This document shows, piece by piece, positions 1 to 9,357 of a stretch of DNA of 64,000 bases. Every line of letters begins with the position of its first letter. The first letter of the stretch is position 1. Both the position numbers and the translations under genes were made by a program. The notes beneath the pieces were generated by a model. It ran no database searches, was not told the origin of the DNA, and saw only the letters and a program-made list of their open reading frames with translations. The stretch is taken from assembly GCF_001680005.1 (NCBI RefSeq), contig NC_033569.1, positions 1,302,001-1,366,000 on the forward strand, written 5' to 3'. This stretch comes from Plasmodium coatneyi (Eukaryota > Apicomplexa > Aconoidasida > Haemosporida > Plasmodiidae).

Positions 1-1845
1 GTAAGGCGTGGCCCCTTTTGGCGTATACCCACCGACAGGGCCAACCTTCCACCCCCATGTAAGAACGCAAACAGGAGGAGCAACTCCGCTAGCAACTTGG
101 ACATGTTCTCACGCTAACGCAGCCTTCCCCGTGTGGTTACATCGTTTAAGCTCGTTTTATCCACAAGCTGTTAGCCAAGGGGGACTATTCGATCTTCTAC
201 GTGAGACTACTAGAAGGTGCACCCATTTGGTCTTCTTTCCCCATTTTGCGTATCCCCCCCAAAAGGTGGCACTTCCCTCCGGTGAGCCTTTCCCTATGTG
301 CGGCAACTCCCACCTCTAACATGTTACCCTCTACACACTTCCACAACGCAATGGCTCGTCAAGGACAGACACTTACACGTAAGTTTCGCCTATCCCTTCC
401 GTGGAGAGCGGCATGCACTGAAACGGGTTCATCGCAGAATGGCAAATGGGGACGAAACTGCCAAGAGGTGGTCATCCCATAAGTGCACAGAAATGCAAAG
501 TCACCGTGTGGGAAAAACACAAAAGGGATAATAAAAAAACTCCTATTAAAAATTGCATCCACACGACACGTATGTGAACATAGCAAAAGGGAAATTAACC
601 CAATTGAAGGAGGAAAAAAACATGGGGTATTTTGTGAGAACAGTTTGGTTGATCACCCGATGGGGGGTGTGAGGGACCCTATATGCGACTCTCCCCCTAG
701 CGAGGATTTTTTTTTTTTTTTTGCCCATTCGATATTTTCCAATAGTTGGCACGCATTTGGGGGGCGTATAACTGGATTTACTTCCTTTTACCGATATGTA
801 CAACTCACGGGGGAGGTCAAACCGGGGAAACTCCCGCCTGTGTTGCCGAACTCCGCAGTGGGTTTAACAAATGTGCAGGGAAAAGGGCGCACTCAAAAAT
901 GTGCATGTCGATGTAACCACACATTCTTTAAATCGTGGGGGTGATAAAAGAAAAAGAAAATATATACCCACAGCGATAAGGACACGAAAGGTATCCAAGG
1001 CAACCGAAGTGGAAAAAAGCGGGCTCTCTACCATATGACTACGCAACACACATGCTTGGAACGACAACCCGCAGGGAACCCTCCCCTTTTATCGTCCTAA
1101 AGGGAGAAAAGCCTATCGTGCATAATCTTCGACCAATCGAACGCTCGAACGTTAGAGCGTAACAAACAAGGAACAAATCATTGTTGCGCAAACTCGCATG
1201 AGCATACACACACCTAACTGGTCTGTCAACCTTGCTGTGTGAGGAAAATAAACCCCCACTCCACCTAATCCATTTATGCCATCTCCACAAAACGTAGTCC
1301 CTTCATCTGAGCAACTAGGTGGGTAAGCCAAACTACCACGCATTACTCATCTGATTGGATAAGTTATGCCCTCTTGCAGGTTAAGCATTTTTTTTTTTTT
1401 CTCACGCACAGCCGAGCTCTGTTTCTTTGTAGTTATAAAAATGCCACGTCGAATTTGAAAAAAAGGGAGGAATTCTCCTAAGACCAGTTTTACATTCGGC
1501 CCTTCCAAGTTGGCAGCAAAATGGGGAAAACAGGACACGTACCATATGTTGCCCCATTTCTAGTGACCATCCAAACGGTAAACACATTATTACACTTCCT
1601 CGTTACATATTTCTCCCTTCCTCATAACCGCACAGTTGATGGAGAATGCGGAAAGGGATCCTTTTCTCGCGTTGTAAAGGTGTACCACATTTTCCACCTC
1701 ATCGTCGACAAGCCTTATGCATGCGCCATGCATCGAGCGATCGCTTCGTGAGAACGCGTCCTACGAGGGAAATTCTTCGAAAGGACCAAAGGAAAGGAGA
1801 CCAAAATTTGTGCACACAGAGTAATGTTAATTTGGCTAGCTGGAA

Positions 1846-1847
<2 letters not shown>

Positions 1848-1884
<37 letters not shown>
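1848..1884. repeat. Poly(A) tract, 37 bases
   Basis: Longest homopolymer of the first 10 kb. Similar long intergenic tracts lie at 6240-6270 (T), 18491-18520 (A), 35682-35713 (A), 39140-39170 (T) and 62115-62150 (T). Lengths of such runs are unreliable in assemblies. Confidence 0.95.
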
Positions 1885-1886
<2 letters not shown>

Positions 1887-3315
1887 GCTGCTCAATTCTG
1901 AACAGTGAACATTTCGGAAGTGTACCAATGGCTGAAGTTCTTTTCCCACTTCTCATCACTTGAATTAATCTATATACAATGGGATGGAAAGGGCGCAGCG
2001 CTTGTTCTTATTCACATACACGCATGCGCACACAAAAGTGCATATATATATATATGTTCACATTGTGTACGCATTACGCACACTCATTGCGCACCTCCGA
2101 ATAACCAAACGGGGGGGGCAGACGCTACTAACAGTTCTCGCCGCGGAACGACGCACACTTGGTTGCACATGCGTAAAGAAATGTTTCGCTCCCTCTTGCT
2201 TCCTTCTTCCGTGCACTCTCCCACTGCGGTGCACTGCAGAGTTCCGTCTTCCCGGATCAGGCCAAAAATTAGCTCACCATATTGTAAACGGCGCAGCCGA
2301 GTAAACCTGCACAGTTGACTCCTGCTTACATATGCAGACAGCAAGCGGGGGGGGGAACTCCCCCTTGAGTCGCACCACACGTAGCAAGCATACCACACCT
2401 TGACGATACTCGCTTGTCCAAAAAAAAAAAAAATAAACGACACACGCAGGGAAAATAACGTTCTAGGTGCACTATAACAATATTTTCCTGTTCTATTATC
2501 CATGGATCATTTCTTCTCGGGATTTATATAAATTTTCTGATCACCTTTTATGTAAAAGAAAAAAAAAAAATAATGATGATGATGGACGGAGGATAGTGGA
2601 TGCACTGCGATTTGGGTTCCCGAGTTTTTCCCCTTTTCCGGTTCTTCGCCTTTTTCTGTTCAGCCATCCTCAGTAGAACAATGGGCAAACATTCACAGGG
2701 TAGAATTAACTCAAAAGAGTTGCGAGCGCAAGAATACGCATGGTAGTGTAACACACATTGGCCGTTTGGCAATTCGTCATTTTGCCATTTTTCACTTTTG
2801 CACATTCACTTGTGCATTTCCACTTTTGCGCTTTCACTTTTTCATTTTCCATGTGCGTAATTTTTAATTTCCCCAAGTTATTATTTTTTTTCTGTCGCAC
2901 ACCTTCCCCCAACTTTTTTCATCGCGGAATACACTTTTTTCGCATACCTGTCAACGCGACAAAGTCACCCTCCGCTCACACACTCTTTTCCACCTTAATA
3001 CAAAGCTTCCCCGTCGGGCATCACTTGGACTTCGCACATCGTTTACCTTGTCCGGTTAGCAGCGCTTCCGTTGTTGCCACCACTTTGTTCTAATTTTTTT
3101 TACTCACCGAAGAAACGGTAGCGCGCTCACACTTCCATCCCCCGCTTGTACGCACGAAAGGTAATTTTTCCCCGAATAAATACAGATCCCCACAAATGAA
3201 ATACGAACGTATTTCCCCTGTATGTACCTTTTAGACGAGCGCACTTTTTGCTTCGCCCCTCCGAATTTCTCTACGCAACAGCTAGCTAAAATGAGAAAAA
3301 AAAAAAAAAAAAAAA

Positions 3316-3330
3316 TATGAACAAGTCAGC
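3316..3330 (+). promoter_or_regulatory. Bipartite TGAAC-NN-GTCAG element
   Basis: The sequence TATGAACAAGTCAGC follows directly on a poly(A) tract, 328 bases before the MSP9 start codon. It shares the arrangement TGAAC, two bases, GTCAG with sites at 24344, 26205 and (with TGACC) 54983. Function as a protein-binding site is inferred only from recurrence and position. Confidence 0.35.
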
Positions 3331-3485
3331 ATATGCAGGTGTATTTCGCCACAGCTAGCTGTCTAGCCTTTTTTAATTACCGTTGCTATTGCTGTTGTTG
3401 CTTTTTTATTTACTATTTTTTTTTTTTTAAAAGCAAATTTGTTAATTTATCAATCTGTATGTCTGCGCATTTTCGCGCATCCCAT

Positions 3486-3501
3486 GGTGACACGTGTCAC
3501 C
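3486..3501. promoter_or_regulatory. Perfect 16-bp palindrome upstream of MSP9
   Basis: GGTGACACGTGTCACC is an exact inverted repeat with a CACGTG centre, ending 157 bases before the MSP9 ATG. A dimeric transcription factor could bind it, but I do not know a factor that does. That it is regulatory is inference from symmetry and location. Confidence 0.4.
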
Positions 3502-3658
3502 CGAATTGTCAATTGGTTAAATTGGGCAAAAGCACACACATGCGGGGGTTTTAAGAAATAAATAGTAGTAGAACAGAATACATTTTTTCATCCTCCCCCT
3601 TTTCAGGCGAAGCACCCTCCACACAAAGACACACACACATACAAATACACGAGGCAAC

Positions 3659-5998
3659 ATGCGACTGACCATCATCATTTTCTCCTTCGTCGTGTTCCTA
3701 GTGAAGGGACACATAGCAAAGGTTGATGACCAGAAAAGCTTTTCGAAGCTGTTCGACGAGAACTTGGTGAACAATTACGAGAAATTGTTTAAAGTCATAA
3801 AATGTCAATATTGTTTGACACAAAAGAAAGGAGCACAAAAGGAAAAATGCAAGCATATAATGAAAGAGTGCAAACATTTGCTGAAGGATGGAAAGTACTT
3901 AACTATGTTGAAAGATTTAATGAGTGACTTGAAGGTAGGCAACAACGAACATGTGTATGGACCGAACACAGAAGAGTTGAAGAAAATTATAAACTTCTTG
4001 GAGTTACACAAGCAAGAAATAAAGAAGATAAAAAACATGATTGACACTATTAAGAATAATAAAGCCATTTTATTAGTCAATGGAGGGAACAACCCAATGG
4101 TTCATAAGTTGAGCAAAAGAATGAAGTCACTAAAGAACAACGTTGAGTATATACAGAAGAGCCAAGACGCCATAACGAAACAGCTAAATCAGAATGACGC
4201 TGAGGTGAGTAATATACTGCCCGGTATATTTCACTTAAAAGGAACAACAAATAAGAATGCCAACGAACCTATCCAATTAGGAAACGTAACAGAAAATGAT
4301 GAAGGACATAACTATGAATTAGGAAGCTTAGGTGTAGATGAAATGGTAAAGAACAGCATGAAGGGGTTATTTAAAGATGGTGAGGGGCTTATGGAAGTTG
4401 TGAAGAATACCCTGATGCAGGAAGGAGGAGGAATAGGTGGAGAACTAGTTAGCCTCATAGAAAAGGGAAAAGAAATTGGAGAAAAAATTGTTGACATTGA
4501 AGGAATGATAACGAAGAAAGATGGCACTGCCAACGCTGATGGAACGACCATCGAAAAGTTGGATCACTTCAAAACGGAGTTGTCTTCATATGAATTTCTT
4601 ATAACCAGTCTTAAAGGAATCGTCTTGAGTAAACTTAAGGACATCTTGCTACGACTCTTATACAAGGCCTACATAATCTACAGGACTAAGAAGGCAAAAG
4701 AGTTGGGAGAAGATCCCCCAACTGAAGTGCCCGAGGACGAATACCTCAGTGAACTCAAAAAAGGAGGTCTAGAATTAGGAATAAAATTACTCTTCAACAA
4801 ATTACGCTATTTACTAATCGTCATAAAAAAGAAGTTGTTCCCAAAAATGTTTGGACATAAAGAAGACAAGGTAAAGAAGGAGGTGAAGGCAACTCCCAAA
4901 AAGGTCACCCCTGGAGGTCCTCAGCTCAGTTCCAATATGTTGAGGGGTTCGGTATCCGAGGAAGACGTCAGTCTCATGACTAGCATAGACAACATGATTG
5001 AAGAAATTGATTTTTACGAGAAGGAAATATATAATAATCCACACACCGGGGGAGGAATTCAAGGGATGGATGACGACACGGAAGATGACGAAACGGATGA
5101 GGAGGAAGTAACCGAGGAGATAGTTGGAGAGGTAGTGGATCAGATTACACAAGAGGTGGCCGACCAGATAACTCATGGCGCGCTGGAAAATATCGCACAG
5201 GACATGGTCAACATAGAAGCAGTCGTGCAGCATATGTCCGTGGACATCGCCAAGATAAAGGCAATCGTGCAGGAGGTGACACAAGCAGTTGAGCAGGTTA
5301 AGCAGATCATAGACCAACAAAAAGTAAGCGAAACGGAAGAAAGTACTACTGACGCAGACCAGAAGGAAGTAAGCGAAACGGAACAAAATACAGCTCACGT
5401 GGACCAACAAGAAGTAAGCGAAACGGAACAAAATACAGCTCACGTAGACCAACAAGAAGTAAGCGAAACGGAACAAAATATAGCTCACGTAGACCAACAA
5501 GAAGTAAGTGAAACGGAACAAAATACAGCTCACGTAGACCAACAAGAAGTAAGCGAAACGGAGCAAAATACTACTGACGCAGACACGAAGGAAGTAAGCG
5601 AAACGGAACCAAATACAGCTCACGGGGACCAACAAGAAGTAAGCGAAACGGAGCAAAATACTACTGACGCAGACACGAAGGAAGTAAGCGAAACGGAACC
5701 AAATACAGCTCACGGGGACCAACAAGAAGTAAGCGAAACGGAGCAAAATACTACTGACGCAGACACGAAGGAAGTAAGCGAAACGGAACCAAATACAGCT
5801 CACGTGGACCAACAAGAAGTAAGCGAAACGGAACAAAATACAGCTCACGTAGACCAACAAGAAGTAAGCGAAACGGAACAAAATACAGCTCACGTAGACC
5901 AACAAGAAGTAAGCGAAACGGAACAAAATACAGCTCACGTAGACCAACAAGAAGTAAGCGAAACGGAACCCAATACAGCCGATCTAATCACTTCGTAG
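3659..5998 (+). CDS. MSP9: Merozoite surface protein 9 (MSP9/ABRA family)
   Basis: Single-exon gene of 779 codons for a secreted merozoite surface / parasitophorous vacuole antigen. MSP9 is peripheral, without a GPI anchor, and is implicated in red-cell invasion. Visible parts: a hydrophobic signal peptide at residues 1-20; a conserved N-terminal block with four cysteines (C49, C52, C64, C71); a long Lys/Glu-rich helical middle with a hydrophobic stretch near residues 320-380; an acidic segment near 465-495; then 15 copies of a 15-residue acidic repeat with core VSETEQNTAHVDQQE, ending in a short LITS tail. There is no C-terminal hydrophobic anchor signal, as expected for MSP9. The assignment rests on this architecture and on position: NEK1, ELP3, the cyclin and the K+ channel follow in the order of P. 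falciparum chromosome 12. The start is the first ATG in a CA-rich leader and opens directly with the signal peptide. Repeat sequence and copy number differ strongly between species. Confidence 0.85.
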   Translation: MRLTIIIFSFVVFLVKGHIAKVDDQKSFSKLFDENLVNNYEKLFKVIKCQYCLTQKKGAQKEKCKHIMKECKHLLKDGKYLTMLKDLMSDLKVGNNEHVYGPNTEELKKIINFLELHKQEIKKIKNMIDTIKNNKAILLVNGGNNPMVHKLSKRMKSLKNNVEYIQKSQDAITKQLNQNDAEVSNILPGIFHLKGTTNKNANEPIQLGNVTENDEGHNYELGSLGVDEMVKNSMKGLFKDGEGLMEVVKNTLMQEGGGIGGELVSLIEKGKEIGEKIVDIEGMITKKDGTANADGTTIEKLDHFKTELSSYEFLITSLKGIVLSKLKDILLRLLYKAYIIYRTKKAKELGEDPPTEVPEDEYLSELKKGGLELGIKLLFNKLRYLLIVIKKKLFPKMFGHKEDKVKKEVKATPKKVTPGGPQLSSNMLRGSVSEEDVSLMTSIDNMIEEIDFYEKEIYNNPHTGGGIQGMDDDTEDDETDEEEVTEEIVGEVVDQITQEVADQITHGALENIAQDMVNIEAVVQHMSVDIAKIKAIVQEVTQAVEQVKQIIDQQKVSETEESTTDADQKEVSETEQNTAHVDQQEVSETEQNTAHVDQQEVSETEQNIAHVDQQEVSETEQNTAHVDQQEVSETEQNTTDADTKEVSETEPNTAHGDQQEVSETEQNTTDADTKEVSETEPNTAHGDQQEVSETEQNTTDADTKEVSETEPNTAHVDQQEVSETEQNTAHVDQQEVSETEQNTAHVDQQEVSETEQNTAHVDQQEVSETEPNTADLITS
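5315..5989 (+). repeat. 45-bp minisatellite coding the MSP9 acidic repeats
   Basis: Fifteen in-frame units of 45 bases (the last diverging after QQEVSETEPNTAD) encode variants of QQEVSETEQNTAHVD. Three variant types are seen: NTAHVD, NTTDAD followed by TKE, and PNTAHGD. The middle of the array alternates the TTDAD and TAHGD types as a 90-bp higher-order unit present three times, flanked by runs of the NTAHVD type. This pattern points to unequal crossing-over of a two-unit block. Confidence 0.95.
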
Positions 5999-6237
5999 GA
6001 AAAAGGAGAAGTTGAGCCGAAAAGAAAAGGGGATGGAAGAGACGCTGCCCATGTGCCGAAAGATGAGCAATGAACATTGAAATTGTAGAGGAAGGCGTTT
6101 TTCCTCCTTTCCATCCGTTCTGTTCGCACTTTGTGATGTTTGCTCCCGCGAAGTTGGTTCCTTCGACGGGGGATGTCTAGATTAAAAATGGGGAAGTTTG
6201 TAAGCATATTAAGGAGGATCATCCCTTTCCCCTTCGT

Positions 6238-6275
<38 letters not shown>

Positions 6276-7262
6276 TTTATGCGGGGGAGTAACACTTTCA
6301 AGGGGGGTGCAGAAGAACTGAAGCATCTGGAAAGCCAACTTGAGCGTCACGTACAAATCACTTTGATGCCCCTCTTGCATCCCCACTTCGGTTTTACTGC
6401 CCCGTGGCACACTTTAAGGAACTACTTGGAGTGCCATCCACAGTGATAGAGGAGTGTGTCTGCCTTTGTGTTTTTTTTGTTCCGCTTTTTTTGTGTACGT
6501 CTTTACTACTCAGGAACGTGAGCATATATAAGATGATTAAAAAAAAATAAATAAAATGCTTCGTACGGGCCTATGATGTGCCTATTTTTTTCAGCGATGC
6601 ATCTGTGTCGTTACGACAGAATAGGTTCCACGTGAGTGTGCGTCTCTGTGTTTTCCTGTCTGTGTTTCTGTGCACCTGTCCGTCCGTTTATGCCCGCTCG
6701 TTCTCCGTGTGCGTGGTTGCCCGTTGCCCCGTCTGCATTCACCCACTCGACTAGGCTTTCATTTCTGCACATGGATTTAAGTTATCCACTTCGTCCCACC
6801 CGTACGTTTTATCCTGTGTAATTTATTTTTTTAGTTCTACCCTTTATATATATATATATTTTTTCTTTTTAATTTTTAAGATTTCGCACTTAGTAAGATA
6901 AAACACAAAAAAAAGGGACAAAAAAAATGAGGCAAAGGGAGGGGTAGCGTATCCCTTCGAGGAATAGAAAAAAAATTGAACCTCCCCCAAACAAAAAAAT
7001 AACTGCCCAATGTGAGGACACACTGTACGTTACATTTGTTCAAGCTGCACCAACTTGTAAGAAGAATTCTTCACAGAAACGAGTTGTCTGTGTGTGCATT
7101 TACCTGATGCAAGAAGAATAGGTTGTCCATTTATTAAAACAGTACCCTGCTTTATTTGGATGTCACTTCTGCATCAGGTTGATTTTCTATCCACCCCCGT
7201 CAACCCATGTAACTTTGTCTCCATCTGTACCCCTCTGATGTGTGTCTTCCCTTCCCCCCGAA
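5999..7262. other. Convergent intergenic region after MSP9
   Basis: Spacer between the converging MSP9 (+) and pseudouridine synthase (-) genes. It holds a 31-base T tract at 6240-6270, a second A/T-rich zone at 6530-6560, and a TA-rich patch at 6840-6990. It presumably carries both 3' UTRs and polyadenylation sites. No gene or structured RNA recognised. Confidence 0.6.
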
Positions 7263-8816
7263 TTACCGAATTACTGAATTTTTGAGATAATCCTTTACCA
7301 GGACGCACCTATCAGATTCATCCGTTAGGACATTTCCAGCGGGTTGAGCGAGAATCAACTTGGGAGGGTACTTGGGGACGAAGGGTGAGAGGGTACTGTG
7401 TATCTTTAGCGGCGTGAGAAAGTGCACTGAGAGATCTGATGCTTTATACGGGCCAAAGGAAAAACGTTTACACTTCCTAATGGTTAAGCCGTATTTCGAA
7501 AAAAGAAGGTCCAAATGTGTGTGCGATTTTTCTACGTAGGTAAGTTTGATCCATTTGGGGGAGGAACAATGTGGTTTAATGAGATGCACCTCTAGTGGTC
7601 GTATGTGTATATCACCAACGTTGCAACCTTTTTCAATTAATTTTATTTTTTCATTTGTGAGTTCCTCCTTTACCTTTACGATATACGTGGTGACGATATT
7701 ATTCTCTGTGTCTTTTAAATTTTTTGCGAAGTCTCCATCGTTTGTTAGTAGCACAAGTCCTTCGCTAGATGCACTTAGACTGTTCACTACGATGAGATGC
7801 TCAGGGATATCGTTGGAGACATCATTTTTCGTTTCATACGCCTTGTTCTTTTTTCTTATAAAATCGAAAAGGTTTGTATTTAACTTTTGGGGTACACTCT
7901 GTGAGGATCTCTCCAGTTCGTCTGGCTTCTTTTCCACTTCGGGGGGGTGTCTAACAATATCTCCCTTCCAATTTAACTGCCTTAATCTTTCACTCACCTG
8001 GATTGAATGTTCTTGGTAAGGATCACTTCTTCCTACTTCACTTATTTGCTCCCTACCTTTAAGAAGAAAGCTTTTCCGCATATCTCCAGGTGGCAACTGG
8101 GTCAAGGAGTAACTACCCTTCTGCGGTAACCTCCGACCTGCCACCACCCCCTGGGGGGGATGATCCTTCAGAGACTCTCTCTTCTCCTCATACTCGTAAT
8201 TCCTCTCCGAGCTGCAAAAAACATGTTTTGGCTTGTAGATACCCCACAGTTTGGTCGTGACGTCAACAAGGATTGGCTTCCCGTCCAGTTCGATGACCGA
8301 GTTTATGTCTACGGCGACATTTTGACGCACCACTTGGTTGTTCACCTGGGGGAGAAGTGGAAAAAAAAGAAGCCCTTTGGAAGTGGATCAGTGTACGGGT
8401 TCGCCTCTGAGTTATATGATACACATTATCAGTAGGTGTCCTCCCTGGCGAGCCATATATTACGCTGCACTGATATGAAAACGGGGGAGGGAAAAAAAAA
8501 GCAACTCCGGGGTTAACCTTCACCTTGCCGTTTTTGATCAACTCCTGCGCTTTTCCCCTGGACGTGACGGCGGACAGGGAGAGAATCTTCGAAAGCCTCA
8601 GGAGCGTGCTGCGTAGTGGGAAGGAAAAACATTTTTCAACGATGCGAAGCTTCTACACTGTGCTGTTACACCAATACACAGCTGCAATTCTAACTGGGGA
8701 ACACCCCCACCATTCGTGTGAAAGTCAAATGCCCAGAAAGGTTGTACTTCCCCCAAAAGGGGGATCCATATTTCTCCCTCCCTTTACCTTCTCTTCAGTT
8801 GAACAGAGGGAAACAT
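7263..8816 (-). CDS. RsuA/RluB-type pseudouridine synthase, S4 domain, degenerate catalytic motif
   Basis: Predicted three-exon gene: 8788-8816, 8518-8608 and 7263-8345, about 400 residues. Introns of 179 and 172 bases keep the frame. The second donor (GTTAAC) is weak and could instead be GTGAAG six bases earlier. Exon 1 starts MFPSVQLKR; exon 2 gives an S4 RNA-binding start (LSKILSLSAVTSRGKAQELI, then KNGKVKVNNQVV across the junction); exon 3 has VIELDGKPI and the family element YKPKHVFCSS. After a low-complexity insert comes the region aligned with the family signature GRLD-x-x-T-x-GLLLLTNDG. Here it reads NSLSASSEGLVLLTNDG, so the catalytic Asp is replaced by Ser while the following block is intact. 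The family converts uridine to pseudouridine in rRNA; an organellar target would be usual in this lineage. This copy may be catalytically dead or an RNA-binding remnant. Confidence 0.7.
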
Positions 8817-9357
8817 CCTTGCTCACATTGTTCACGCGATCATGTCGGGGTGATTTTTTCGACTCAAACGTTCATCCTTTACTTACGTGCGTGGGAAATA
8901 ATTCACTTTAAAGAGGATTTTTTTTTTTTATCATTTTTTGTTGACCCTCATGAGGTGTGTTTTGCCCCTTTGTGGGGTTACCAAAAAATGCGACGCTTGA
9001 AAATGCGCCACGTGTTGCCAGGAGCACCGGAAAAAAGTGCTCCTACATGGGCGACCTAGTGAGCGGACAAATCTGCACTGCTGCGCGAAGGAGGCATTTT
9101 CCTTTTTTTGTTTTTTTTCACGATAAGATTTGCACCAAATGCGTGGTGAGGCATAATAGGTCTTTCAGGGAAAAAAAAAAAAAAAAAAAAAACATGCGTG
9201 AAAGTAGTGTCCCGTTAAGCAACGGTACACACGGAAACACCTGTATTCACTTTTACATGCCAGTTAAACGTCCGAGGTGCAACTACCCGCGTGAGCTGGC
9301 ACACGTAGGGGGCAAGTACCACCGAAGGTGCAGATTCCCCGAAAAAGCGATCATCCG
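8817..9357. other. Intergenic spacer between two minus-strand genes
   Basis: Upstream of the pseudouridine synthase and downstream of the next minus-strand gene. Contains short T and A tracts (8919-8929, 9170-9190). No coding sequence supported. Confidence 0.5.

Larger units (their letters stand above)
1..3658. other. Long gene-poor region upstream of MSP9
   Basis: No convincing coding sequence. The stretch has the texture of Plasmodium intergenic DNA: a 37-base A tract at 1848-1884, shorter A/T tracts (709-722, 1389-1400, 3297-3315), a TA dinucleotide run near 2043-2056, and degenerate repeats of the type TTTTGCACTTTTCAC at about 2770-2850. Open frames here reach only about 150 codons, overlap on both strands, and have no recognisable domain. 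The last 350 bases hold candidate regulatory sites listed separately. The 5' UTR of MSP9 is presumably the CA-rich stretch just before 3659. Confidence 0.7.

Noticed and set aside
8..944. Several overlapping open frames of 70-150 codons at the left end
   Set aside because: They overlap in three frames and both strands, with proline/histidine-rich or poly-Phe content from homopolymers; typical of the moderately GC-rich spacers of this clade.
4814..5950. 378-codon open frame antisense to MSP9, with repeated VYVSCILFRFAYFLL
   Set aside because: It is the reverse strand of the 45-bp repeat; a repeat length divisible by three keeps any stop-free frame open. No start context and no domain.
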